Shown here: positions 1 to 11,000 of the stretch, in pieces
Position numbering within the stretch: position 1 is the first letter of the stretch
How the letters are laid out: each line of letters starts with the position of its first letter
NCBI RefSeq assembly: GCF_016920785.2
Contig: NW_024609837.1
Location: forward strand, 23,369,565-23,433,564
Direction of reading: 5' to 3'
Origin: Ixodes scapularis
Taxonomy: Eukaryota > Arthropoda > Arachnida > Ixodida > Ixodidae
Length of the DNA stretch: 64,000 bases
Notes under the pieces: generated by a model
Told to the model about the DNA's origin: nothing
Seen by the model: the letters and a program-made list of their open reading frames with translations, nothing else
The model's database searches: none
Made by a program: the position numbers and the translations under genes

Positions 1-723
1 AGTACTATTGTCATTATCCTGTTCTTACAATATGCTATAATGGTGTGCTTTTTATTTATTTATTTTTTTAGGAAAGCACTTGCAATTTTTGTTTAAAAAA
101 TGAAGATCTTACATGAGTGCACTTGGGAACTTCGAGGTGCTAGCTTCTATTGTTTGGCGAGGAATCTTTAGTATGTAGTGCTGCACGAGATAAAGAGGTT
201 CAGCTGTTTCGGGGTATAATGCATTAAGTTCTGTCCTGGTGCATCTTTTGTTTTTCTTTCCAAAGTTTACTGGAAGGGGTACATTATTTTATCTTTGTTT
301 TTTTCAAGTGTGCTTCTTGAGGCCTTTATGCAGGGGGGTAGTCGAGACTTGCTTTAAATACATACTCTATCAAGCTTATCAAAGCAGAAAGAAAATAAAA
401 AGTTAACTTTTGTTGGAAAGTGCTAGTTTATCGAAAAGTAAAATTATGGGTTTCTTAACCACAGGCTCTTGCATTAGTTAAAAAGAAGTCAATATTCTTT
501 TTTTTTTTTAGCGATAACTAAGATGTGTATTTGTGTCTTAAAATCTAATTTGAAAAATGACTTATTCAACTACTAATAAAAAGGAAATTCGATGAAAAAC
601 AAATTTTCAACCAAGCTGCAGATTGAGTCTACGAAACGAAAAGTAAATTTATTTTGATGGCAGTTTAAAGTTTACGGTGCCTTAGATGCGTACCTTATTT
701 CTTTCATTTTTTTCTCCTCAAAG
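1..723 (+). other. IDH3A intron (left-truncated)
   Basis: This is AT-rich sequence with T tracts, ending in a good pyrimidine tract and AG at 723. I see no coding exon, RNA gene or transposon end in it. Confidence 0.7.
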
Positions 724-788
724 ATGGTTCAAGACCCGTCTAAATTCGACGTACTGGTCATGCCTAACCTCTACGGCGATATTCTCAG
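724..788 (+). CDS. IDH3A: IDH3A exon (first in window)
   Basis: Acceptor TCTCCTCAAAG ends at 723 and donor AG|GTGGGT follows 788. The exon encodes MVQDPSKFDVLVMPNLYGDI and leaves two bases of a split Ser codon. Confidence 0.92.
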
Positions 789-3700
789 GTGGGTACAGCA
801 GCACTGGTGCTGAGCTGTGATATTACGTAAAACGTGATTTTCGGGGGCAGCCGACAGTTCCCAATACGCGGAAACAAGGTTTTCACATTGTGAGCAATGT
901 GGGCACTTGCTATAACAGTAGTTTGTGGTTTGTTACGAATGGTGTTTATAGTTCAGTCATTTTTATTTCCATCTTTCATTGATCTTTCAATAAAACAATG
1001 TGCATTCATTCTTTGCATCCTGATTGGTGCTCCCCTGTCGGCATTTCTGGAGTGAAATAAGGCCTAGATGCGGCACCAAAATGTCCAGTACATTGTTTTG
1101 GCATTGATTGTTTTGTTAAAGATTGCTTGGCTTTGGCACCAAGTTCTTGTTTGAGTTATAAATAATGACATATTGTGAGCACAAGTTGGCCACTATGAAC
1201 AAACGGCTTCATATGATCTTTCTAATGAGAGAAAATCAGCATTTATTGGTGCCTATTTGCGTGGGCACTCATCAAGTGCAGGCATGTGTGAAGAACAATG
1301 TCTATTAACAGAGCAAGCGTGGATGCTTACTTTGCTAGTGAAAATGCAGCATTATGCTACATAAAAAAATGTGCCCGTCTTCGTTTGGTTTAACTAACTT
1401 CTTTAAAGACTTACTGGACTTGCCATTTTTGCTGCCGAGAGACGAGTGTCTTCGGCAATATTAACTCTGTGGGACTTACGGTATCACGAGACAAAAATAA
1501 TCGCCAAAAAAACGTTGATTGGACTTCCAGTGTTTCCCATCACTTCCAGTATTTGGGTAAAATTATATATAAGTACATTTACAGGAAACTCTGCTTCTGA
1601 GTGACCCATGCTAATGAATCGGCTAGGAATCAACAAACTTCTCAATGGAATAACTTGAGAAACTCTTGGCTTTGTCGTAGCGACCTGTGCGCCGGCCTTG
1701 TCGGCGGATTGGGAGTCACGCCGAGCGGCAACATTGGTTCCGACGGGGCCATCTTTGAGTCGGTGAGTTGGAGGCGGCAATTCCCGAGTCGGCCATTTTC
1801 TTGCATTTGTGCAGGCTGCTTTTTGTTTATCCTCAACTCAAGCTCTTAAAGGTCCTTTGATTAGAGGTGTACGCACATTGTTTTTACCCCTTCAAATGTT
1901 TTCTCTGTAAGAGGCCGGTGAATAGGTAGCTCTTTTTCAGCTCATGGCTTCGGAGTGCATAAGTTTTTGAGACTGCTATGGGGGAGGGGGGGGGGGGTAA
2001 TTGTGCACAATATTATTGACGATATTATGCATCGATTTGCCAGAATGCTGCCTTTTTGCACTTAGGGTTAAGCTTGCTTGTGCATTCCATGGAGCTATTA
2101 GAGTGGACAATTTATAGACATCATCAATTTTTTCGCTACAATATTTAATATATTAAATTCACTTAGAATCTTTGATATTGAGCCAGAAAGCTAGCTTTTC
2201 CTCGCTAATTGACTTCAATTGTAATCATTATATTAAAAAAAAAACTTTTTTTTTCTACCTAAGAGGACAGCCATACCTCAAAATAAATGCTCATAAAAAA
2301 AAAAAAAAAAAAATTGGTCAATATTTGTTACAATACGGATTTTTTTTATTTGCGGGCAAAACCAAAATTGTATCTCTGTGGGATGGTGATGATAGCGTTT
2401 GGACCCAGCTAGTGGGCACTCTGAGGTCCAGCAAACTCGGGGCGCACGCTATACATCGTTCACCCTTAAGCTGAGACGAGAAGCTCCGCCTTGTGCGTGA
2501 GCTTTCTGCCCTTGCTAACACAAGTGTGAATGCGCAGGCACGCACAACCAAAGCACAGCGGAAGCCAGCGAGCTTGCGCTGAAGGCGGAGCTTCTAGTCT
2601 CGGCTTAAAGGACACATGCAAATGGAAAATACATTTTTTTTAAACAGCCTGGTTGGGAAAAGCAAATCACAAAACGAATTTACCACAAAAAATAAAAAAA
2701 TTTAAAGCTATATTTACGGCGCTATATGAATTTGTAGTTGGCACCCGCGGGCGCCACGGAAAAGTGGCTGCTATTTGTCACGTGACTGGCCACTATTTGT
2801 CACGTGATACTTGCGCTCTTTCGGAAGCTTCCTATTGTCTCTAAAAGTTATTTGTTCATCTTTGTTTCAAGTGCAACAAGAAAAGAAAATTAATAAGTAA
2901 CTTTTAGAGCCCAAAGGAAGCTCCTGAAAAAGCGCGAGCAGACGTGATAGACCTGTGCGTCGGTCAGATGGCGGCGGTGGCGCCCCGGAGCAGACGAACT
3001 TGTGCGGTAGCGGCAGCGGCGACGTGGAGAAACACGTTGAACAGTCTGTACACCACGCTCAAGCGTGCGGCGGCGGTGTGACATTGAGGCGGCAGCGGTG
3101 CCGCGCGACGGCGCAGAAGTGTACCATGTGACTCACAGCGGCTGCCGCGGGCGCCATCTACAAATTCGTTTTGCGCCGTACATATAGCGCTTAAACTTTT
3201 TTTTTTGTTCGTTGTAAATTCGTTTTATAAGATTCTTTTTTCATCTAGGCTGTTTAAAAAATATATATATTTTTTTCCTTTGCATATGTCCTTTAAGGAT
3301 GGAACCGGAATATAGTTAGGTACAAATGGCTGTCGTCATCATCCCACAGGGATACAATTTAGGTTTTGCCCGCAAATCGAAAAATTTGTTTTGCAACAAA
3401 AATATTGAACAAAAAAGAAATGTTTTTTTCCTAGGTTTAGGGCTTTTTTAAGCCTCGGCAGTTGACAAAGAGTGAACGACGATATTAACATTGATATAGA
3501 TAAAATTAAAAGCATTTTTTTAAGGGAATTCTTTCTGTCGCTCGATCATTGCTTCGTCGTCTGCTTGTCAGGTCCACGGTACAGCCCCGGACATTGCCGG
3601 CCAGAACAAAGCCAACCCAACGGCGCTGCTTCTGAGCGGCATTATGATGTTGCGCCACATGAAGCTCAGCAACTTTGCCGACGTCATTGAGGTCGCCTGC

Positions 3701-4685
3701 TTCGACACCCTGCGGGAAGGAAAGGTGCGAGAGGGTTGTGTTTCCTTGTCTTCATTTCGTTATGTGGTGCTACGGAGGCAATTAGATAACAAGACTGATC
3801 TGTTATCTACGGGGTGTTTTACGGAACGCCGGACAAATCGTTTCTTGCAATAACTATGCTCCCCGCAGAGACACTAGTTGTGCTGATTGCTGGTGATGTA
3901 CGTAGCATTTTGGATATTTCGCTCCTTAATTAATTTTGCATGATTAACTTCTTGACTGGTAACATGCTACCATACATTGCCTGGCGCACTATAGACCCGA
4001 TACTGCTGTGCCAAGAAAAACCCCAAACTAACTATTACCATATATTGCAAAACATCCCTTTTTCTGAGATAGATCTCCGAAAAAGGAGGGCATGTCGCAA
4101 CGTTTGGTCGGATTGTTAGTACTAAAAGAGGCCACACACGATTGTTATTTCTAGTTTTTTCGGATGCTTTGGGCAAAAAGGCGAGTCGCAACGTTTAGTC
4201 GCGTTTCTAGCAGAGAAAAGGGACGCATGGGACTATAATATATGGTTTTGCGGGACCCTTAGGGTGTGTAGGTTGAGTTTACATTATAAGGACACAATCT
4301 CGAAATCCCCTTTAGTGCCATTTTAAAGCTCATCTTCAAACAAGCATGTTTGTTGGTCGTACAGAAACTCATGAAGCTAAGGCATTTTTCGTGAATTATT
4401 GTGTTTCTGTTTCGTATAACAATGCTATCGGAAAATCAGGTATGCCAAAGTAACGTAAAATCAGAAGTGTTTAAAATAAAAAATGCTAAGTGCATTGCTT
4501 CACAATTTTTTTTAAGCAATTAAGCATGAATTGAAGGTAGTGCATGTTTACTGTCACTTGCAATTTTAATGATTAATGACTGTTTTATCTTGCAGTACTT
4601 GACTGCCGATTTGGGCGGCAATGCCAGCTGTTCCGACTTCACGTCCGAAATCTGCTCCAAGGTGGTTGCTGCGCAGAATAAATGA
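724..4685 (+). CDS. IDH3A: Isocitrate dehydrogenase [NAD] subunit alpha, mitochondrial (3' part of gene, four exons)
   Basis: Catalytic alpha subunit of the mitochondrial NAD-dependent isocitrate dehydrogenase, which converts isocitrate to 2-oxoglutarate in the TCA cycle within the matrix. The coding exons are 724-788, 1681-1762, 3572-3724 and 4596-4685 (stop TGA 4683-4685). Joined in frame they give about 129 C-terminal residues that follow animal IDH3A closely. MPNLYGDILSDLCAGLVGG holds the metal-binding aspartates. ESVHGTAPDIAG is the nucleotide-binding loop with the Asp-Ile pair typical of NAD-dependent enzymes. The tail LGGNASCSDFTSEI is alpha-type rather than beta or gamma. Exon 724-788 starts in phase 0 at a Met codon that is internal in the family (human CLNMVQDPSQ), so the true start and presequence lie left of the window. 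GSDGAIFESV appears one residue shorter than the human loop. All introns are GT-AG. The gene is followed at about 2.9 kb by the KLF gene on the same strand. Confidence 0.93.
789..1680 (+). other. IDH3A intron
   Basis: GT-AG intron of 892 bp. No coding pattern or recognisable repeat was seen. Confidence 0.85.
1681..1762 (+). CDS. IDH3A: IDH3A exon
   Basis: Acceptor TTGTCGTAG ends at 1680 and donor TCG|GTGAGT follows 1762. The first base completes the split Ser codon. The exon encodes DLCAGLVGGLGVTPSGNIG and the start of the IFES loop, and ends in phase 0. Confidence 0.92.
2449..2608. mobile_element. MITE of the CTATACTCCGTTCACC family (copy 1)
   Basis: A 160-bp element with inverted ends: AAGCTGAGACGAGAAGCTCC on the left against GGCGGAGCTTCTAGTCTCGG on the right. 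Its left end CTATACATCGTTCACC and its interior match a second copy at 41936-42119. Its right end runs straight into the next foldback at 2605. Confidence 0.65.
2605..3296. mobile_element. Inner foldback element with long terminal inverted repeats
   Basis: Ends TTAAAGGACACATGCAAA and TTTGCATATGTCCTTTAA are inverted. The arms are about 150 bp (2605-2755 and 3141-3296) and meet a shared GCCGCGGGCGCC-like core. The central part is GC-rich and has no coding pattern. Confidence 0.7.
3572..3724 (+). CDS. IDH3A: IDH3A exon
   Basis: Acceptor TGCTTGTCAG ends at 3571 and donor AAG|GTGCGA follows 3724. There are 51 codons in phase 0, beginning VHGTAPDIAG and including NPTALLLSGIMMLRHM, the conserved C-terminal helix of the alpha subunit. 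Confidence 0.93.
3725..4595 (+). other. IDH3A last intron
   Basis: GT-AG intron of 871 bp. It contains two related GTCGCAACGTTTGGTCG-like words at about 4092 and 4185 that may belong to a degraded repeat. Nothing else was recognised. Confidence 0.8.
4596..4685 (+). CDS. IDH3A: IDH3A terminal coding exon
   Basis: Acceptor TTATCTTGCAG ends at 4595. The exon encodes YLTADLGGNASCSDFTSEIC and a short tail ending AAQNK, then TGA. An AATAAA string at 4677-4682 overlaps the stop codon and is too early to be the poly(A) signal. Confidence 0.92.
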   Translation, partial: YLTADLGGNASCSDFTSEICSKVVAAQNK

Positions 4686-4963
4686 TTGATCTATTGATTT
4701 ATTGAAGTGGCGAGAAACCTACCATCTGATTCTGCCTGTCATTGATGATGCTTGTTTAGTTTGGAAGACGTTGCAACAACCAGAAAGTCCCCCATTCTTT
4801 TCTTTCGTCATTCTTTGTTGGTTATTGCTGCTTTCTTCAAACACTTTCAACTATCTTTTTTTTTTTTTTTTGTGAACTTTGCTGCTGTTTATTGATGCTC
4901 ATTGTGGTCATCGCTCAATTAGGTGGCCACTAAAAACAAAGTGAAGTGTTTTCTTGTCTTTCA

Positions 4964-5184
4964 AATAAATAAACGGAAAGGCCAAAACATGTCTAACTTC
5001 CAGCTTATCTAAATCTATGTAGCTGTTGCACGGCACTAGTCTTAGACGCCTAGATTTCAAGCCATTTAGTCGGAGAGGCAAAGTTCCTATACATGTTTTC
5101 ACACCAATTACCGTAAAAGCATGTGTTTAAACATTGTTAATTTCTTTCTCGCTTGTTGTATTAAATTGTGAGCAGCACAATAAA
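4964..5184 (+). other. Candidate IDH3A poly(A) signals
   Basis: AATAAA occurs at 4964-4969 and 4968-4973 (overlapping) and at 5179-5184, about 280-500 bp after the stop codon. Either site would give an ordinary 3' UTR. Which is used cannot be told from sequence alone. Confidence 0.5.
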
Positions 5185-5647
5185 TGCACTGTTGCTAGTT
5201 ATACAATTGTGTTACCCCGTAGAATTTGTCTGCTAAAATTACATGGCTTAAACATTAATCTTTTGGTGCTTGGTGCCTGTACTTGGAGATAACGTATTAG
5301 CAATTTCATGGACTCGTTTCTATTCTTTTTTTTTTTCACACTGTACTTTTATTTTGGAACCTTTGATTGAAAGATCTGTCTTTCATTTATCTCGTGTATT
5401 GATATGCTTATGTTTCTGCATTTTTAGTAGTGTTGTGGTGTACTGCCTTCTGATGCAACAATATAACGTACGGGACTTTTTTTTTAAGTTAGTGTTTTTC
5501 TTGCGCAGTCGAAGTTTAGACAAAAAACAAGTGCCGGCCGTTTGGGAGAATGTACCAATATACCTAGTCTTTCAAGCCTAATATATGCAGATAAAAAAAT
5601 CGTAGTCTTTTTTTTTTTTTTTGACCATGTGACTGATGTGGATCACA

Positions 5648-5792
5648 ACAGGTCAAGAAGGAAGTGGAAGCTCCTCCCACCTCTTTCCCTTTTAGCAGAG
5701 CGAACGCTGGAAAGGAGGTCGCTTCCTCTCCAGGGTTCAGTCTGCGATAGTGGAAAGAGGTGGAAGGACCTTCCACTTCCTTCTTGACCTGT
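5648..5792. mobile_element. MITE-like inverted repeat
   Basis: A 145-bp element whose ends ACAGGTCAAGAAGGAAGTGG and CCACTTCCTTCTTGACCTGT are exact inverted repeats. Pairing continues, with gaps, to CCACCTCTTTCC against GGAAAGAGGTGG. It is non-coding, and no clear target-site duplication was seen. Confidence 0.7.
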
Positions 5793-6389
5793 CGCCGACC
5801 TTTAGGGTCCACAAAGTAAAACGATCCACAAAATGAACGACAACGCGGTTGTCCTGTTGGTACCAACCGGTGGTGATGCAGGGAACGCGTTTTCATTTAT
5901 TTTGTCCATGGCCATGCTGTCCAAAAGGTCGTGATCCAGATTTTGCTGTCCATTTGAACTCCGGAATCGCGATAGTTGGAAGAAATGGAACTTGTGCGAA
6001 GTTCGCGGGTTTGCATTGACACGATCCCGCGTGAGCGTGGGAGATGTGAAAATGATGCCGACATTTTTGTCTTTCGGTCCAAAGTAGATGCAAAAATAAA
6101 GTAAAAGAAAAATAAAAGATGTGCAGACGGTACTTTTTTTTTTTTTTTTTGCTGTGTTGCGACTCCTTCCGTGTAGTGGTTTGTTTGCGCAGGGTCAGAT
6201 AGCGGCGAACGATCCAGTGACAAGCCGTTGCCTTATCTATAGGGTTGTGAAGAGTTACACTTGGATAATCCTTGGACCGTCCCGGCCACCGTCCACTCTA
6301 TCTGCTTGGATCCACTTTCTGCGTGCTATTACAGGAAACTAGTGTTACTGAAATGAGTGATAAGGCGCGGGCGAGCTGGTTTACGTTCA

Positions 6390-6437
6390 TGATTTAAGAC
6401 AACCCTGTCAACCCTGTCTCAGGGTTGTCTTAAATCA
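6390..6437. repeat. Perfect 18-bp hairpin
   Basis: TGATTTAAGACAACCCTG (6390-6407) is exactly inverted at 6420-6437 with a 12-nt spacer. Confidence 0.8.
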
Positions 6438-7582
6438 GAAACTAGTGTTGTTTCCCCTGTATTTGCTTCCCGGCGGCGAAGTGTCCGATCTGGGTGATGG
6501 TTCCTAGTTTCTTCCTCTAAATTTATTTTGAAGAAACGTTGAGGATAAAGTTGCCGTAAATCACACTAGCAAGTTAAAATAACGACAGATTGCTGGCATT
6601 GGTACGTGGTAGTACAAACCGGCTAGCGGAAAAGATTCCTAAGATAAGAAAAGAGAAAAAAAAAAAAAAAAGCGGGCCTTGGCAGGAAAGTGGTTCTTTG
6701 GCGAAGTGACCTTGTTTCGAAATCGTTTTCTTTGACCTCTTCGAAAAAACTTCATGGACAAGAGGGTTTTTTCTATTCTTTTTTTTTTTTTTTTTCAGAA
6801 TTGGATGTTTTTGCTGTCAGCCTGCGGAATCGTTCTTCGGTTTTTCACAAGCCATAGCTCTTCGAATTTTTCTCCTTTTTTTTTTTTTTTTGAGATGAAG
6901 CAGTTTTGTGTGTGCATTAAACGCAGTACATGAGGTCAGCGTTTTTAAAACTAGTAGCTGGCATATCACCATATTATTATTGGTGCATTTTTTTGTTTTT
7001 CTCCTCAAGATATACGTTGTTCGAAGTGTCCATAGGATCCTGATGTCGGTTCCTGAGAGAATCGCGGAACGGTTTTTGGTTCGCAGGAACGCTCGTACGA
7101 CGCGCTTACGCCCAGTGGTCCATTTTACTTTCGCTTTACCACTACTCCACCCCAAAAAACTCTCGCGCTGAGAGTTTTCCCCTCCATCTTTGTTTATATT
7201 CATTCGTTTTCCGCCTCGCCGCGAAGGAAAACACCAGCGGGCAGGTAACGGGTGGCAGTGGCTTTTCTGGGAGCAGTCGAAAATGAAACAAAAACCGAAA
7301 CATTGACGAAAAGCGCGTAAAGCGGAAGTGACCGCACCAACCAGCGACCAATCGAACAACGCTGCTGCCTCAACGTCACATCCGGAGAGCGCGCGCAGAC
7401 CACTCCCCCAAAAAACCACGAGGGAAACCGCGCAGCAGGCAGATGTGGGTTGGTGGTCGTGCGTGTACGCTGCATCTGAGCGGACTTCGCGACGTTCGTG
7501 GGACAACGTGCAGCGAGTGAAAGCGTGTCCGAACGTTTCGGCCGACTCCATAGCCGTCGTGCGGACCTTCCCGAACTCTGCG

Positions 7583-8036
7583 ATGGCTCTCTGCCTGCGT
7601 GCGGACCACGACAGGGACGTCAGTCTCGCCGCCGAATGCCTCGTGGCTATGTCGAACGCCAGGCCGCGAGACCCGTACTCGGACTCCGATCGCCGTAGTC
7701 CGGTGTCTCTAAGCACGACCGACGGCAGCGACTTCGTCCGCGAAGAGCAGGCCGCGGACCTCCCGGACTCGTCGGTCTACATGATCGCTCGGATACTGGC
7801 CGACTTGACTCGAATCCCGCAGGAACCGGTGAGCTCGGACGCGCGGCCCGTGGTCGCGGCCGTTAGGCCTAAGGCGCGCGCCGCTTCGAACAAAGCGGCG
7901 CCGGCAACTCCCACAGCCACACCCGGCGTCCGCGCACCGTCCGTGCTCAAGAAAGTCCACACCTGCACCTTTGACGGATGCGACAAAGTCTACGGCAAGA
8001 GCTCACACCTCAAGGCACACCTCAGGACGCATACGG
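7583..8036 (+). CDS. KLF coding exon 1
   Basis: Runs from the strong-context ATG at 7583 to donor ACGG|GTAAGC. It encodes the N-terminal repressor motif, a low-complexity Ala/Pro/Arg region and zinc finger 1, and ends after the first base of the linker Gly codon. A TTAGGCCTAA palindrome lies inside it at 7863-7872. Confidence 0.9.
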
Positions 8037-11000
8037 GTAAGCACGGCATCGTCTGCTAGCGGGAGGGTTAGCGCCTTTTTCTTTTCTTTTATTTTTTGTG
8101 CCGCTTTTTCGCGCTTTGTGTCCGCTCTTGGACGAGCGGGCCGCGATCAGCTGTGCGATCGCTTCGCCTCCTTTTTGTCTTTTTACCGTAACCTGTTTTC
8201 GCCTTGCGTCTTGGTTATTTCGGCGGTACTACGGGAACGATCAAATACGGTGCCCGGGGATCTTTTTTCTCGCTCGAGATCGGGGTGGAGTCGAAAGGGG
8301 CGTTTCTGCCCTTAGCAGACGAATCCGGCACAAAGCACCGAACGGAGCGGGTGGTGTCCCTACTGCGTATGTCTCTCCACTGTTTTTTTTCGGTTGTATT
8401 TTTCTCGAAAATCAAAAATACCCGCTGGTTTTCTCTTTGTACCCCGACCATGGGGGAGCCCTTCCGCAAACCACTTCATTTTATATCTTTATTGGATTTC
8501 GTTCGTCGGATGGGCCTTATCGCTGTCGGCGGCTCTCCCCACATCTCCCGGAAAAGCGAAGCAGACGTCGCGATAGTCAGCTTGCAGTATACAAGCTGTG
8601 ATGGACTGATGAAACCAAGTGGCCCCCGATAATGACGACAGCTGCTACGGATAACGCCACCGAAAGACCGGGATACCGCTAGCCGAAGAGTTAACCCCCC
8701 CTTCATTTTCTCTCCGGAGAGGGACGACGAATCTCATTTGTGACGTGGTTAGCGTCGCCGTTCTGTCGTTTTTAAAGGGTTGTTTCCCTCGCTGGATGTT
8801 GTTGTCAACGGCCGGTTGGGTCTGATTCGAGGGCGTTGATACCGAAAGTGTAGGTGTGTGCGTGCCCGAACGTGTTGTGGCCTGTCCGCGCTTGTGGTGA
8901 GACGGGGGGGGCCCGGTGTCGTTACCTTGTTCACTCTCGCCGCCGTTTTCGCGCGCTTGTACGCGGAGAGGCGGGGTTGCCCCGTATCTTATACCCGTAC
9001 CGTGTTTCGAACAAAGTAAAAAGACGGACGGAGGGTGGTTGCACGCGAGCAAGGCCGCGCGGGCTGGGCGCTGAATCTTGATCCCCACGCTGCCTCGTCC
9101 GGTGGCCTTCGGTGGGTTGGACGGGTTACCTGGGGGAGGGCAGGTTGCTGCCGCTGCGGAGTCTCGAGCGCTTATTATATCGGCCCTTTGTTACTCCCTC
9201 GGCGTAGGCTTCTCTTTTTGTTACGATCCCTTACTGGTAACCGGGTGTCACTCCTCAAACGTGACGTCAAAGCGGTCAGGCAGGGGCGTGACGACCTCAA
9301 GCGTGACGTCAAAGCGGTCAGGCGGGGGGGGGTACTGAAGTCACTTCGCGCTCAATTTGTGGTGCGAGTTGTGTTCGTTTTCGTAGTCGTCAACTGGCAA
9401 AGTGTGGTCACGTCTTCATTCATGTTTATAAAATATCAAAGAAATAACTGGCAGAGGGGCTAGGGTGTTTTGAGATCTGAGGCATGGGTGATTGCGTCGT
9501 GAAGGTCGGTTGGCCGTGCTGTTTTTGTGACAACTGTGACCATATGATCTGGGGATCCTGATTTTTGTCTATTTCACTGTCTCGTTTGGGGAGATGCTGC
9601 GTCACAAACGAGAACTTTACATCGAACGTCACAATTTCATCGCGGTTGCCGTTAGCTTTGTGTTATTGGTTGACGATACTTATTGTTCGCGTACAATTCT
9701 TTAAATATGAAGGGGGAAAAAAATGTGCACCATAGGGCAGCTTTTCGAGCCCACAGCTGTTTCTAGGGGACAACGTAACGTAAGCGGTGAGCGCAATATT
9801 GCGTGTTCCTCGAGGGACTGCGTAGGAACTGGCTGTCCGTTTTTGCGAAGCAAAAGAGAGAAAAAAAAAAAAAAAAGGCGAGCGGGTTGAAAGAAGAGCG
9901 AGCCCACGCCTCTCTTCCGCAAACGTTGGGTCGGTCGCACTGCGTGGTATCTGGGCGCCGACGTCACAAGGCTACGTCTGTTGGCGGGCGTGCGAGCCGT
10001 GTCGACGGAGTCGGGGGTTGCCCAATCCCGCCGGGCTCCAACGTGCCTTGACGTTCACGTGCGCGCGCGGGCGCCTTGGCCCCGAGATTGGGCGATCGCC
10101 CTCGGCTCCCCGAGAGAGCTTTCTCAAGAGGTGCACGTGTTGCGTTGACCTTGAGGCCGCGGAAGCGGTTTCTTTTTGCTAGCGGCGAGTCGGGCCTGTT
10201 GTATTGTGTTTCGTCCGGGGGGGCTTGGACTTTCTGATACTCTCGTTTCTCTTGGATTTGTCGGCGCAACGTGACACCCCCTCGTCTGATCGTAGTTGCG
10301 GCGGCGGCGCGTGGCGGCGAAGCCTAGCTCGTTAGGCTTAGCAAGCTGGCCACGTGATGGTTTAGCCTGGGTTAAAGCCCCAGCATCTCTGACCTTGTGT
10401 AAAAGGGTGTTGGGCAATCACCCAGTTCGATATGGTATCTGCGCGTACTGCACGAACTTGGAAAGAAGGCAAAATGTATCGGCAGGCGACTGGTGATGGC
10501 AAGGGTGGAGACGAGGTGGTTGCGGCTGCACACTGGGACAAAGCGCTGCTTAGCGTGTGTGTGTATGGGTACTAATTTTTCTTTCACTGGATCCCACAGA
10601 TTGAAGGTGCTTCAATCTGTGGGATTTTCTCCTGAAATATGGTCTTGAGCTCATCTCGAAACCGCTTTGTGGCACATTGCTGGATTACCCCCCCCCCCCC
10701 CCCCTACTAGTCCCAAAACCAGTCCTAAGCCTAACTCGATGTCAACCCGTCTGACAGGTTATTTCCGTTTATTTGCTGTATGAACCCATTGCTGGCCGTC
10801 TCCCACGAGGTAGCTGATATCTGTGTACGCACCCCTTCGGTGAACGGCTGTACATGCGGAAGTGGCTGAATGTGGTTAGGCCTAACTTGTGCGGATTAGG
10901 CCTAGCGCTCCAGATGGATCACTGCCGAGTCAGGTGAGAGGAGGAAGGGGAGGGGCTGATTTCGACGTTATGACTTGACCCACTTGCTTCTGAGTTTCCA

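Larger units (their letters stand above)
2311..3411. mobile_element. Outer foldback element in IDH3A intron
   Basis: The stretch 2315-2399 is an imperfect inverted copy of 3328-3410. Both contain GCGGGCAAAACC-type sequence followed by a (T)GTATC(T/C)CTGTGGGAT block. Two other elements sit between the arms. No transposase frame is visible, so this is a non-autonomous DNA-transposon-like structure of unknown superfamily. Confidence 0.6.
1763..3571 (+). other. IDH3A intron with nested inverted-repeat elements
   Basis: GT-AG intron of about 1.8 kb. Its middle (about 2310-3411) is occupied by nested inverted-repeat transposon-like sequences listed separately. The outer parts show only homopolymer runs, such as G12 near 1985. 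Confidence 0.85.
5185..7582. other. Intergenic DNA and KLF promoter region
   Basis: The left part holds T tracts, one MITE and one perfect hairpin, listed separately. From about 7050 to 7582 the sequence becomes GC- and CpG-rich, as expected for the KLF 5' UTR and promoter. I cannot place a TATA box or transcription start. An open frame in phase with KLF runs back to 7328 but has no ATG before 7583. Confidence 0.55.

Noticed and set aside
4677..4682. AATAAA as IDH3A poly(A) signal
   Set aside because: It overlaps the stop codon; cleavage there would leave almost no 3' UTR, and better sites follow.
7328..7582. Upstream extension of the KLF frame
   Set aside because: The frame begins with GTG and contains no ATG before 7583; KLF9/13/16 homology starts near the 7583 Met.
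6817..7716. 299-codon minus-strand open frame
   Set aside because: It is antisense to KLF exon 1 and its promoter; composition follows the CpG-rich sense exon and no domain is recognisable.
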